A stretch of 64,000 nucleotides of DNA from Paramagnetospirillum magnetotacticum MS-1 (GTDB lineage: Bacteria; Pseudomonadota; Alphaproteobacteria; Rhodospirillales; Magnetospirillaceae): contig NZ_JXSL01000030.1 in assembly GCF_000829825.1 (NCBI RefSeq), forward strand, positions 193,501-257,500, in the 5' to 3' direction. Below, in pieces: positions 53,698-63,038 of the stretch. A model generated the notes under the pieces. It did not search any database and had not been told where the DNA came from. It saw nothing but the letters and a program-made list of their open reading frames with translations. The position numbers were made by a program, and so were the translations under genes. Numbering within the stretch: position 1 is the stretch's first letter; each line of letters begins with the position of its first letter.

Positions 53698-55693
53698 AAC
53701 GCCACTCCGTCACCTTCTCGAACAGCTCCTCGTCGGATTCGAAGACTTCGATGTTTTCAAAGAACCAATCGGTCTGAATGGCCAGAACCCGGAGGATATC
53801 GGTGAATTCCTCCTCGATGATGGTCCAGAATTCGTCCGTGCGGTCCGGCGGCGTCACCCGCCTGGCGTAAAAGGCCAGGCACATGGCCGACATCAGCAAG
53901 GTGCCGCGAATGAAATACTGGGCGGCGCTGGGCTTGCCGTCGATCTCGGCGATCAGCACATTGCCCAGATGCAGCATCATCTTGTTGAGGTCGCGGTCGC
54001 AATCGTCGAGTACGCCCTGAACTCTGTCCAGCAGGGCCTTGATGGTCTCGGGCCAATCGGCCCGCCCCCAGCGTTCCTCGAAATGCCCCTCCTGGGAGGG
54101 AAGCAGACAACGCTCCCAGGCCTTGGCCAGATCGCGGGCCTTGGTCTCCGGCGTGGAGGTCAGCTTAATGGAGGCCGAACTCATGGGCCGCGTATTCTCG
54201 ATCAGCAGACCATCGCTGCAATTGAACACCTCGACCGCCGGGCGATAGCGGCCGATGGCGCGGGCCAACGCGTCACGGGTCCACAGCATGATGGCCTCGG
54301 TATGGGCGAGTCCGCCGAAATTGGCCACGTCCACCTGATCGAAGACGGTGTCGAAATTCATGGCTCCATCCATGCCATCCTTCTGATCGTCATCGTGACG
54401 GTACAGAGAATCCTTGGAATGGTGACGCCCCTGGCTCTTGGTACCCAGATCCACGCCGAACAGGTAAAGCTCGCGGAACCCCATGGCCAGGGCCGCCGCC
54501 AGACCGGTATTGGTCACGGTGGGACCCGATTCGTCCAAGGTATGGGGATCGCCGGGGCTGAAGATGGTGTAGGAGCTGAGTGAGTTGCGGAAATAGAAAA
54601 CCGGGGTCTTGAACATCTCCTTGACGCGGGGATCGACCGTGTTGGAGGCGATCAGGACCGTATCGCCATAGCCGAATTCGTCATCCACCGCCTTGAGTGC
54701 CCGGTAGGGGGCCGCCCCATTTTCCAGCAGCATCTGGAAATCGGGTTTGATTCCGTTGGCCATCAGGACGCGGGCCGCCGTGCCGCATGAAATGATCACC
54801 GCGCGGTCCTTATAGGCCTTGATCACCTCGATATCGTCATCGAGCGAGGGCCCGGAACCGACGATGAAGACCGGCGTCGGCATGGGAAAGGGACTCTGCT
54901 TGAAGACCCGGTAATACCCTTCCCGGAGATTCATATAGGACGCCCGCACCATTTCCATCTCGTCATGGAAAAAGCCCAGTCCCATGCCGATCAGCTGGGC
55001 ATCACGGTAGAATTCGGTGATGGCCGCGTTCAGGATCGGGCTTTGATAGGCCATCTGATAGCGGGTCCAGTCCACCATGATGGGGCTGGAGAAGCGGAGA
55101 TGCGCCCGTACCCTGCGGGCGATGTCGCCCGGTTGGTCAGAGACCAGGATAGTGACGTGCTGCTGCCCCTGGGCCGTGCGTTCCAGGATCGGCTCCCAAT
55201 CCATCACCGCCAGGGAATGATAGAGAAAATCCAGATTGGGCTCGACGATGCAGACCGAGATGGGCTCCACCTGCTCGAGCAGCAGCGGGATGTGATAGCC
55301 CAGGCCCAGACCGAAGCTGACCAGATGGAAGGCCTTTGGTTCGGAAGGGTAGTGCAGGAATTCAAGACCGGCTTCGGTCCCGCGTTTGAGAATGCGGTTG
55401 AGAAAGCGGTTGGTGACAAGATCGACGTTACGGCTGGACAGCGGCGCCATGTTGACGCGGGATTCAGGCGCCAGGGCCAGGGCCTTGGCCGTCCCTTCGG
55501 ACCGCTGGCGTCCGCCTGGCCCATAGAGAAACTCGCCGCGGAACTCCACGTCCCAATCGCCGTCCACATTGCGCACCAGCTTGCTTTGCGGCGTATGGCT
55601 ACTGAGTTGGGCCGCCAATTGCGGCGCCCATGTATGAAAGGCCTTCAGATTGGCGGAGATCAGATCTTTATCCACCCCAGCTTCGATACTCAT
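53687..55693 (-). CDS. maf: Motility accessory factor (Maf) flagellin glycosyltransferase
   Basis: 668 residues of the Maf/DUF115 family. The central domain has VFIVGSGPSLDDDIEVIKAY, VIISCGTAARVLMANGIKPD, LIASNTVDPRVKEMF and LYLFGVDLGTKSQGRHHSKD. The N-terminal part includes VSFGLGLGYHIPLLLEQV. Maf enzymes transfer nonulosonic acids or related sugars to Ser/Thr of flagellin in the cytoplasm before export and are needed for filament formation in several bacteria, Magnetospirillum included. It lies directly downstream of the flagellin gene, separated by a terminator, and is followed by the divergent OGT-like gene. Confidence 0.92.
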   Translation of the reverse strand: MSIEAGVDKDLISANLKAFHTWAPQLAAQLSSHTPQSKLVRNVDGDWDVEFRGEFLYGPGGRQRSEGTAKALALAPESRVNMAPLSSRNVDLVTNRFLNRILKRGTEAGLEFLHYPSEPKAFHLVSFGLGLGYHIPLLLEQVEPISVCIVEPNLDFLYHSLAVMDWEPILERTAQGQQHVTILVSDQPGDIARRVRAHLRFSSPIMVDWTRYQMAYQSPILNAAITEFYRDAQLIGMGLGFFHDEMEMVRASYMNLREGYYRVFKQSPFPMPTPVFIVGSGPSLDDDIEVIKAYKDRAVIISCGTAARVLMANGIKPDFQMLLENGAAPYRALKAVDDEFGYGDTVLIASNTVDPRVKEMFKTPVFYFRNSLSSYTIFSPGDPHTLDESGPTVTNTGLAAALAMGFRELYLFGVDLGTKSQGRHHSKDSLYRHDDDQKDGMDGAMNFDTVFDQVDVANFGGLAHTEAIMLWTRDALARAIGRYRPAVEVFNCSDGLLIENTRPMSSASIKLTSTPETKARDLAKAWERCLLPSQEGHFEERWGRADWPETIKALLDRVQGVLDDCDRDLNKMMLHLGNVLIAEIDGKPSAAQYFIRGTLLMSAMCLAFYARRVTPPDRTDEFWTIIEEEFTDILRVLAIQTDWFFENIEVFESDEELFEKVTEWRYDG

Positions 55694-55750
55694 CTCGCCT
55701 TGAAGCCTCCAACTGAATCACCGATCGCCGGATTTTCGATCAGGCCCTTC

Positions 55751-55783
55751 AAAAAAGAAAAGAGGTGGCAAAGCCACCTCTTT
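55751..55783 (-). terminator. Rho-independent terminator of the flagellin gene
   Basis: AAAGAGGTGGC (55759-55769) pairs perfectly with GCCACCTCTTT (55773-55783). On the minus strand the hairpin ends in TTTTCTTTTTTG, 24 bases after the flagellin stop. Confidence 0.93.
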
Positions 55784-55806
55784 CCCCTAAAAACGCGCCA
55801 CCCGAA

Positions 55807-57372
55807 TTAACGGAACAGCGACAGGATCGACTTTTCGTTCTGACCGGCGAAGGACAGCGCCTGGATGCCCAGCTGCTGGCGGGTCTGCAGGGCCAACAGG
55901 TTGGCGCCTTCCTCGTTCAGATCGGCAAGGGTCAGCTTGCCCGAACCGGCCTGGAGCAGATCGACGTAGTTCTTGGTGAAGTCCAGACGGGTGTTCAGCA
56001 GGGCCACGTTGGTACCCAGGTTCTGAGCGTGAGACCGCAGGGTCTGCAGGTTCTCGTCCAGCTTGGTCACCAGGCCTTGCACCACACCGGTCAGCTTGGA
56101 GTCCAGAACGTACTGGCCCGACACGTTGCTGACGGTCGTACGAGCGGAGATCTGGGCGCCATAGGCGACGGTCAGATCGCCACCGGAGGCATAGGCCTGA
56201 CCGCGAACCTTACCGCTGGCATTGGAGATCATGCCAGTGGAGTTACCGATCGCGCCCGCCGACTGGGTACCAGCCGTACCGACAGCACCGATGGTCAGAG
56301 TGGCCGTGAGGGCCGAGCCATTGGTGAAGGTATCGGTGGTGGTGAAGGTCGTTCCGGTGTTACCGGCAGAGCCGACGGTGAAGGTCAGCGCCTCGCCAGC
56401 ATAGCTGAAGGTGTAGGTGCCCGAAGCCAGCGAAGAGCCGGTCAGACCGTTGAAACCAATGGTCAGATTGGAGCCGCTGGCCAGAGCCGAAGCGCTGATG
56501 CCGCCGCTGGTGGAACCGGCATATTCGACGGCGAAACGGGTGCCGTTCTGAATGCTGCCAGCGGTCACGTTATAGGTGTCGCCGTTGGTCTCGGTGCCGA
56601 CGCGGAAGGCGAAGTTGTCGCCATTGGCCACGGCGGTGGAGGTGGTGAACGCCTCGTAGTCCGAACCATTCTCGGTCAGCGAACCCTGCGAGTAGACAGT
56701 GAACGACAGGGTGGCGGAGCCGTAGGAGAAGGTGTAGGTGCCCGAGGTCAGCGTCGTGGCGGTACCGGCATAGGTGGTGCGCACGATGCCCGAACCCAGG
56801 TCGACCGAGCTGGCGTCCTGGAAGTTCAGCTGGAAGCCACCATTGGAGGTCACGGCCTTGGAGATGTTCAGGCCGGTGGCGCCGACGCGCACGTCGACCG
56901 AGGTCACCTCGAGGGTGGAACCGGTCAGGTTCGAGAAGCTGACGGTCAGGGTCTGGCCCTTACCGGCGACCAGGTTCTGGCCCTGATACTGGCTATCGAG
57001 AGCCAGGTTGTCCAACTGGCTGCGCAGAGCGTTGAACTGCTGCACCAGGCTGCCGATCTGCGAGCTCGAAGCGGACTGCGCGTTCAGCGCAAGACCCTTG
57101 AGCTGCTTCACCAGGGTCGAAACACCGGAGATGCCCTGCAGAGCGGTGGACAGGGACGAAACGCCCTGGTCGATGTTGTCTTTCTTGCCCTGGAAGTCGC
57201 TGGCGCGATCGGACAGGGCCTTGGACTGGAAGTAAGCCACCGGATCGTCAATGGCGCTGGCGACCTTCAAACCGGTCGACAGACGGCTCTGAGTACGATT
57301 CACGAGGCCTTGGGTGGACTGCAGCGCAAGCAGGTTGCTGCGGACAGCAGAAGTAAGGGTGACGTCTGACAT
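55807..57372 (-). CDS. fliC: Flagellin
   Basis: 521 residues. Start MSDVTLTSAVRSNLLALQST has AAAGGAG seven bases upstream. N-terminal D0/D1 (RTQSRLSTGLKVASAIDDPV) and C-terminal D1/D0 (LRSHAQNLGTNVALLNTRLD to GQNEKSILSLFR) are typical. The middle (~170-400) is Ser/Thr/Gly-rich with a repeated strand unit (SGTYTFSYGSATLSFTV; SGTYTFSYAGEALTFTV) that should form the outer D2/D3 domain. This is the likely acceptor for Maf-type glycosylation. It has its own sigma-54-like promoter and terminator, so it is a monocistronic, strongly expressed gene. Confidence 0.96.
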   Translation of the reverse strand: MSDVTLTSAVRSNLLALQSTQGLVNRTQSRLSTGLKVASAIDDPVAYFQSKALSDRASDFQGKKDNIDQGVSSLSTALQGISGVSTLVKQLKGLALNAQSASSSQIGSLVQQFNALRSQLDNLALDSQYQGQNLVAGKGQTLTVSFSNLTGSTLEVTSVDVRVGATGLNISKAVTSNGGFQLNFQDASSVDLGSGIVRTTYAGTATTLTSGTYTFSYGSATLSFTVYSQGSLTENGSDYEAFTTSTAVANGDNFAFRVGTETNGDTYNVTAGSIQNGTRFAVEYAGSTSGGISASALASGSNLTIGFNGLTGSSLASGTYTFSYAGEALTFTVGSAGNTGTTFTTTDTFTNGSALTATLTIGAVGTAGTQSAGAIGNSTGMISNASGKVRGQAYASGGDLTVAYGAQISARTTVSNVSGQYVLDSKLTGVVQGLVTKLDENLQTLRSHAQNLGTNVALLNTRLDFTKNYVDLLQAGSGKLTLADLNEEGANLLALQTRQQLGIQALSFAGQNEKSILSLFR

Positions 57373-57432
57373 AACTAGTCTCCTTTCTAGAGAGGCCGGT
57401 GCGATTCTCGCCCCGGGCTTCCTTACATTCCC

Positions 57433-57448
57433 CGCAACCGGCAAGCCA
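57433..57448 (-). promoter_or_regulatory. Sigma-54-like promoter of the flagellin gene
   Basis: On the minus strand TGGCTTGCCGGTTGCG has GG-N10-GC spacing and a good -12 TTGC, with -24 TGGCTT rather than TGGCAC. Transcription would begin near 57422, about 50 bases before the ATG. Confidence 0.65.
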
Positions 57449-57832
57449 CTGGCTGCGGGTCGCATGCAGGGAGCACACTTCCTAACAGCACCACTCTAGA
57501 ACAAATACCAGCCCTTTCGCAACTGGATTTTTGCCCATCACTTCAATGTGATGGCATATCCCGGAGTAAAGGATTTGTTAACTATGGCCGGACTTCGCCG
57601 CATCCCAGAACATGTCGGCAAATCTCGTGTATATGCAAAGTAATTGCAGCCGGGAATCCCTAAAGACCACAGTGATAACCTTCTAGCTATCATTTGATAG
57701 CGTAAAAATAGCGCAGCATCTGTGCCAGCACCGGGCAACGACGACCATCACCCATGGGGCGCGGCCAGAGCAAGGGGCCTCTCCGACGGGCGGGAGGCCC
57801 CTTGTGCTGGAAGATGACCTGCCAGCGCGGCC
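57449..57832. other. Flagellin upstream region with a hairpin; no gene
   Basis: This stretch is AT-richer than its surroundings and has no convincing ORF; a 66-residue minus-strand frame at 57538-57738 lacks a ribosome site and any family feature. It contains the inverted repeat CCATCAC/GTGATGG (57535-57541 with 57548-57554), about 85-105 bases upstream of the -24 element, a possible activator site. A second perfect 11-bp stem (CAAGGGGCCTC/GAGGCCCCTTG, 57771-57804) lies 29 bases after the topA stop and may help end topA transcription, though it has no T tract. Confidence 0.5.
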
Positions 57833-60520
57833 CTAGACAGCCGGCTTTTTCTTGGCGGGAGCCTTCTTGGCCGCGGCCTTCTTGGGAGCCGCCTTCTTGG
57901 CGGCGGGTTTCTTGGGAGCGGCATCGGCCTTGGCGGACGGAGCGGCCTTGCGTCCCCGGACGGGCTTGGCCGGTCCCTTGGCCGCCTTGGCGGCGATCAG
58001 GACCAGGGCGGCCTCCAGGGTCACGGTATCGACCGAACTGTCCTTGGGCAGGGTGGCGTGCACGCCGTCGCGCGACACATAGGGGCCATAGCGCCCCTCA
58101 TGCAGGGTGACCGGCTTGCCCTCATGCTCGCCCAAAGTCTTGAGCGGCCCGGAGCCGCCGCGCCCCTTGGCCTGGGACAGCAGCTCCATGGCACGGTTCA
58201 TGCCGATGACCAGCACGTCATCGTCCTTGGCCAGCGACTTGTAGGTGCCGTCATGGACCACATAGGGGCCGAAACGGCCCACACCGGCGCTGATGGATTT
58301 GCCTGTCTCGGGATGGGTGCCGACCAGACGCGGCAGTTCCAAGAGGCGGCAGGCGATGTCCAGGGTGACGTCGGCGGGTTCCAGCCCCTTGTAAAGAGAG
58401 ACGCGTTTGGGCTTAGGGGTCTTGGCCGCCTTGGCCTTCTTTCCCTTCTCCGGCACGGGAGCGGGCTCGGCCTTCATCGTCGATTCATCGCCCAGCTGGA
58501 CATAATGGCCATAGGGGCCCTTGCGTAAAGAGACGGGCAACCCGCTGGCGGGATCGTTGCCCAGTTCCTTGGGGCCTTCGCGCACCTCCTCCTCGCCCTC
58601 TCCCCCGGTGGTCAGCGGCCGGGTGAAGCGGCATTCGGGATAGGCGGAGCAGCCGATGAAGGCCCCGAACTTGCCCAGCTTCAGCGACAAACGCCCGGCG
58701 TTGCAGGTGGGGCAGGAACGCGGGTCGTGGCCCGTACCGTTATCGGGAAAGAAGTGCGGCCCCAGGAGTTCGTCCAGGGCATCGAGAACCTGGGCGACGC
58801 GCAGATCCTTGGTCTCGTCCACGGCGCCCGAGAAGTCGCGCCAGAACCGATCCAGCACCTTGCGCCACTCGTCCCGGCCGCCGGAAATATCGTCCAACTG
58901 GTTTTCCAGATCGGCGGTGAAATTGTATTCCACATAGCGGCCGAAAAAACTTTCCAGGAAGGCGGTGACCAGACGGCCGCGATCCTCGGGGATGAAGCGC
59001 CGCTGATCCAGGCGGACGTAATTGCGCTCCTGCAGCACGGACAGGATGGAGGCATAGGTGGACGGCCGCCCGATGCCCAGTTCCTCCATGCGCTTGACCA
59101 GACTGGCTTCGGAGAAACGGGGCGGCGGCTGGGTGAAGTGCTGCTCGGTGCGCATGGCCTTGCGGTCCATGGAATCCTTTTCATTGACGTCGGGCAGCAG
59201 CTTTTCCGCATCCTCGTCGTCGGAATCGTCCTTGTCCTCGCGGTAGACCTTCATGAAGCCGTCGAACACCACCACCGAACCGGTGGCGCGAAAGACGATT
59301 CCGTGCTGGTCGCCCGCGATATCGACGCCCACCTGATCCAGTTCGGCGGCGGCCATCTGGCTGGCGAGCGTCCGCTTCCAGATCAGTTCGTAGAGACGCA
59401 GCTGGTCCTTGTCGAGGTAGCGGGCCACGTCCTCGGGACGGCGCGCCAGATCGGTGGGACGGATGGCCTCGTGGGCTTCCTGTGCGTTCTTGGCCTTGGT
59501 CTTGTAAAGGCGCGGCGCGTCCGGGACATAGGCCTTGCCGAAATCCTCGGCGATCACGGCGCGGGCCCCTGCGATGGCCTCGGCGGCCATCTGCACGCCG
59601 TCGGTTCGCATATAGGTGATCAGACCCACCGTCTCTCCGCCGATATCCACACCTTCATACAGGCGCTGGGCCAGTTGCATGGTGCGCGCCGCGGCGAAAT
59701 ACAGCTTACGGCTGGCTTCTTGCTGGAGCGTCGAGGTGGTAAAGGGCGGATAGGGATTGCGCTTGGTGCGCTTGCGCTCTACCGAGGCGACCGAGTAGCG
59801 GGCACTGGCCGCCTTCTTCTCGGCGTCGCGGGCCAGGGCTTCCGAGGACAGGTCGAACTTGTCCAGCTTCTTGCCGCCCAGATGGGTCAGCCCCGCCGAC
59901 AGCAGCGCCCCCTTGGGCGTCAGGAAATCGGCGGCGATGGTCCAGTATTCGCGGGGGCGAAAGCTCTCGATTTCGGATTCGCGTTCGCAGATCAGGCGCA
60001 GCGCCACCGACTGCACCCGTCCCGCCGAGCGCGAGCCCGGCAGCTTGCGCCACAGAACCGGCGACAGGGTGAAGCCCACCAGATAATCCAGCGCGCGCCG
60101 CGCCAGATAGGCGTCAACCAGCTCCTGATGGATTTCGCGGGGATTGCGCATGGCGTCGAGTACGGCGGACTTGGTGATCTCGTTGAAGACCACCCGTTTG
60201 ACCTCGACCCCCTTCAGCGCCTTCCTGGCTTCCAGCACCTGGCGCACATGCCAGGAAATGGCCTCGCCCTCACGATCCGGGTCGGTGGCCAGGAACAGTT
60301 TGTCGGCACCCTTGACGGCGGCCACGATCTCCTTGATCTGGCGCTCGGACTTGGCATCCGTCTCCCAGTCCATGGCGAAGCCCTCGTCGGGCCGCACCGA
60401 ACCGTCCTTGGGCGGCAGATCGCGGATATGGCCGTAGGAGGCCAGCACGTGGAAGTCGCTGCCCAGATATTTATTGATGGTCTTGGCCTTGGCCGGAGAC
60501 TCGACGACGACGACTTTCAT
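57833..60520 (-). CDS. topA: DNA topoisomerase I
   Basis: 895 residues from the ATG at 60520. The Toprim start (MKVVVVESPAKAKTINKYLG), the catalytic Tyr region (GLITYMRTDGVQMA), one visible zinc-finger pair (CPTCNAGRLSLKLG to CSAYPEC) and several topoisomerase C-terminal repeats (GRFGPYVVHDGTYKSL and similar) are present. The protein ends in a Lys/Ala-rich tail (AAPKKAAAKKAPAKKKPAV), common in alphaproteobacterial TopA. It relaxes negative supercoils. It follows dprA on the same strand by 33 bases, a conserved pairing. Confidence 0.97.
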   Translation of the reverse strand: MKVVVVESPAKAKTINKYLGSDFHVLASYGHIRDLPPKDGSVRPDEGFAMDWETDAKSERQIKEIVAAVKGADKLFLATDPDREGEAISWHVRQVLEARKALKGVEVKRVVFNEITKSAVLDAMRNPREIHQELVDAYLARRALDYLVGFTLSPVLWRKLPGSRSAGRVQSVALRLICERESEIESFRPREYWTIAADFLTPKGALLSAGLTHLGGKKLDKFDLSSEALARDAEKKAASARYSVASVERKRTKRNPYPPFTTSTLQQEASRKLYFAAARTMQLAQRLYEGVDIGGETVGLITYMRTDGVQMAAEAIAGARAVIAEDFGKAYVPDAPRLYKTKAKNAQEAHEAIRPTDLARRPEDVARYLDKDQLRLYELIWKRTLASQMAAAELDQVGVDIAGDQHGIVFRATGSVVVFDGFMKVYREDKDDSDDEDAEKLLPDVNEKDSMDRKAMRTEQHFTQPPPRFSEASLVKRMEELGIGRPSTYASILSVLQERNYVRLDQRRFIPEDRGRLVTAFLESFFGRYVEYNFTADLENQLDDISGGRDEWRKVLDRFWRDFSGAVDETKDLRVAQVLDALDELLGPHFFPDNGTGHDPRSCPTCNAGRLSLKLGKFGAFIGCSAYPECRFTRPLTTGGEGEEEVREGPKELGNDPASGLPVSLRKGPYGHYVQLGDESTMKAEPAPVPEKGKKAKAAKTPKPKRVSLYKGLEPADVTLDIACRLLELPRLVGTHPETGKSISAGVGRFGPYVVHDGTYKSLAKDDDVLVIGMNRAMELLSQAKGRGGSGPLKTLGEHEGKPVTLHEGRYGPYVSRDGVHATLPKDSSVDTVTLEAALVLIAAKAAKGPAKPVRGRKAAPSAKADAAPKKPAAKKAAPKKAAAKKAPAKKKPAV

Positions 60521-60553
60521 CCGCACCCGATCACATCCGAGGGGCAAGGAATC

Positions 60554-61681
60554 TCAGCCGACCAGCAGCGAGACCCGATTGCCGGGATGGCGTTCCAGAC
60601 GACCTGCCAGTTCGATCTCCAGCAGGACCCAGGACACCATGGAGGGTGACAATTGGCATTGGCGGATGATTTCGTCAACCATCACCGGTGCGGGCCCCAA
60701 GGCCTCGGCCACCTGAGAGCGGGCCCGATCCAGCTCGGACTCGTCGGGCTCGACTGGTCCTGAGGCGCGGAAATCGGCGCGTTTGCCCTCGGCCAGGGGG
60801 CGGCGCAACAGATCGCCCAGCACATCGGTCACATCGGTGACACTTTCCGTCAGGGTGGCGCCATTGCGGATCAGATCATTGGGTCCGGCGGCGCGCGGAT
60901 CCATGGGCGAGCCCGGCACCGCGAAGACTTCACGCCCCTGATCGGCGGCGAACCGCGCCGTGATCAGCGAGCCCGAGCGGGCATTGGCCTCGACCACCAC
61001 CACGCCTAAGGACAGACCCGAGATAATGCGGTTGCGCCGGGGAAAATAGCTGGCCTGGGGCTGGGTCCCCACTGGCATTTCGGACACCACGGTGCCCGCC
61101 GCGCAGATCTCGCGCCACAGATCGGTGTTTTCCGGGGGATAGACAACATCGACGCCACCAGCCAGCACCGCCACGGTGCCCGAGGCCAATGCGCCTTGAT
61201 GGGCGGCGGTATCGATACCGCGCGCCATGCCGCTGGTCACCACATATCCGGCCCGGCCCAGATCGGCGGCCAGACGCCGCGCGAAATTGCGGCCATTGAG
61301 CGAGGCATTGCGGGCGCCGACCATGGCCACCATGGGCTTGGCCAGAATGGAAGAATTGCCCAGCACCGAAAGCAATGGCGGCCCATCGTCCAGCGCCGCC
61401 AGCCAGGCGGGATAGCCCGGTTCGCATAGACCCAGAAGCCGCGCCCCCACCCGCTCGGTCGCCTCCAATTCGCGCTCGGCATCGGATTTGGGACAGATCC
61501 GGATAGGACGGCGCGCCCCGCCCCGCCTGGCCAGATCGGGCAGGACCGCCAGAGCCTCACCGGCCGAGCCGAAGCGTTCCAGCAAACGCGAGAACGTGCG
61601 CGGCCCCACATTCTCGCTGCGGATCAGCCGCAACCAGTCGAACCGTTCAGCGGCTGAAAGTTGCCTCTTGCCCTCGTCCAT
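60554..61681 (-). CDS. dprA: DNA-processing protein DprA
   Basis: 375 residues from ATG 61681; an ATG at 61705 would add eight. The Rossmann-like DprA core has AMVGARNASLNGRNFARRLA, VVTSGMARGIDTAAHQGAL, GTVAVLAGGVDVVYPPEN and SEMPVGTQPQASYFPRRNRI, plus a C-terminal winged-helix part (MVDEIIRQCQLSPSMVSWVL). DprA protects incoming single-stranded DNA and loads RecA in natural transformation. It is widespread even where competence is not known. Confidence 0.95.
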   Translation of the reverse strand: MDEGKRQLSAAERFDWLRLIRSENVGPRTFSRLLERFGSAGEALAVLPDLARRGGARRPIRICPKSDAERELEATERVGARLLGLCEPGYPAWLAALDDGPPLLSVLGNSSILAKPMVAMVGARNASLNGRNFARRLAADLGRAGYVVTSGMARGIDTAAHQGALASGTVAVLAGGVDVVYPPENTDLWREICAAGTVVSEMPVGTQPQASYFPRRNRIISGLSLGVVVVEANARSGSLITARFAADQGREVFAVPGSPMDPRAAGPNDLIRNGATLTESVTDVTDVLGDLLRRPLAEGKRADFRASGPVEPDESELDRARSQVAEALGPAPVMVDEIIRQCQLSPSMVSWVLLEIELAGRLERHPGNRVSLLVG

Positions 61682-61731
61682 GGCGTGCAGAGTGGCCGCT
61701 TGCATGCAATCGGTCAAGGGGTGGAAAGGGC

Positions 61732-62868
61732 CTATTTCTCCCGGGTGGTGATGGCCTTTCGGGCCAGGATCTGGTCGCAGACCGAATTGGTATCCCAGGA
61801 TGAATGCTTGCCCAAAGCGGGCCGGATGGTTTCCCAGGACTCGGTAAAGGCCTTGCGGCCCAGGTCGCGGAGATAGACCAGGAAGTCCCAGGCGGGGGCA
61901 TCCTTGGAATAGACGCCCAGCTTGACCATCTCCTCGTCGGCATGGATGCGGTGCAGATTGACCCGGCGATAGGGATGCTGGCCGGGCGGCGGCTCCTTGA
62001 TCATGTCGGCGTCCACCAGACGGTTGATGGTCTCGATGGCGTTGACCTCGTGCACCAGGGAGGCGTTGAAGGCCACTTCGTTGAGACGGTCCAGCACCTG
62101 GCGCCCACCCTTGGGCGGCGGGCCGTCGCGGTGCAGCGGGTTCAGCGTCACCAGGACCAGATCCTCGGCATTGGTTTCGCGCAGCCGCTCTACCAGGGGG
62201 GTCAAGGGCGGATTGCCCATATAGCCGCCATCCCAATAATGGTGATCGCCGATACTGACCGTATGCAATGAGGTGGGCAGATTGGTCGAAGCCCGCACCG
62301 CGTCGGGTGACACCGCGCCGTCGATGAACAACTGGCGGCGGCATTCGCCGATATCGGTGGCGGCGACGATCAGGGTGGGCGTCCCCTCTTGCGGCAGGGC
62401 GAAGATGGCGGGAATCTGGGGCAGCACATCCCTCAGCACGGCAGTGAGATAGGTGCCCAGACCCGATTCCGCCGCCGGGGTATTGCCGCCCGCCACATCC
62501 GCCCAACGGGCGGCGGGGGTGTCGTCGATATTCCAGTCCTGGGCCAGACCGATGGCGGCCACGAAGGGATTGCCGCCCCAGAAGGCGGCGCGGGCCACCG
62601 TCTCCCATAATTCACGGATCTTGGTGCGCGCCGCTTCGGCCATGCGCCGGGACCGCGCGCTGGCGGGGCCTGGCTGGGCGGCGCCTTCATGATAGCCATA
62701 AGCCATGGCGGTGGCGGTCAGGGCCCCCGACGAGGCTCCGCTGACGCCGACGAATTCGATTTTTCCGGTGGCGGCTTCTTCCAGCAAGGCGTCGAGCACG
62801 CCCCAGGTAAAGGCTCCGTGCACACCGCCGCCCTGCAAGGCCAGCGCGATCCGATGGGGCTTTCCCAT
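61732..62868 (-). CDS. Patatin-like phospholipase
   Basis: 378 residues. The oxyanion loop LALQGGGVHGAFTWGVLDAL is followed by the nucleophile elbow GVSGASSGALTA (G-x-S-x-G) near residue 45 and the catalytic Asp in DGGYMGNPPL. No signal peptide is visible, so it is cytoplasmic or delivered by another route. Patatin enzymes hydrolyse acyl lipids; related proteins are also found with polyhydroxyalkanoate metabolism. It diverges from the cyclic-nucleotide-binding-domain gene and stands 50 bases upstream of dprA. Confidence 0.92.
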   Translation of the reverse strand: MGKPHRIALALQGGGVHGAFTWGVLDALLEEAATGKIEFVGVSGASSGALTATAMAYGYHEGAAQPGPASARSRRMAEAARTKIRELWETVARAAFWGGNPFVAAIGLAQDWNIDDTPAARWADVAGGNTPAAESGLGTYLTAVLRDVLPQIPAIFALPQEGTPTLIVAATDIGECRRQLFIDGAVSPDAVRASTNLPTSLHTVSIGDHHYWDGGYMGNPPLTPLVERLRETNAEDLVLVTLNPLHRDGPPPKGGRQVLDRLNEVAFNASLVHEVNAIETINRLVDADMIKEPPPGQHPYRRVNLHRIHADEEMVKLGVYSKDAPAWDFLVYLRDLGRKAFTESWETIRPALGKHSSWDTNSVCDQILARKAITTREK

Positions 62869-62885
62869 GAGTGATTCTCCCTCCG

Positions 62886-62908
62886 ATGACGGTTGGCGTC
62901 ATTATTTT
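62886..62908 (+). other. Hairpin followed by a T run in a divergent intergenic region
   Basis: ATGACG (62886-62891) pairs with CGTCAT (62897-62902), followed by TATTTTTT. It resembles a small terminator on the plus strand but no plus-strand gene precedes it. It lies ~130 bases before the ATG at 63039, so it could be a leader attenuator or chance. Confidence 0.3.
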
Positions 62909-63038
62909 TTCCAAGCGTACCGCGACCGCGACCCAGGAAGCAACCGTGGGTATCGTGACGGACTCTTCCCCGATTGGAGATCGGAGACGGGCACGTTATG
63001 CTGGCCGTCCTTTTCATAAGGGCGCGAAGGGATCCGCC

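Noticed and set aside
57538-57738. 66-residue minus-strand ORF upstream of flagellin
   Set aside because: No ribosome site, no recognisable feature, lies in the promoter region and contains the palindrome.
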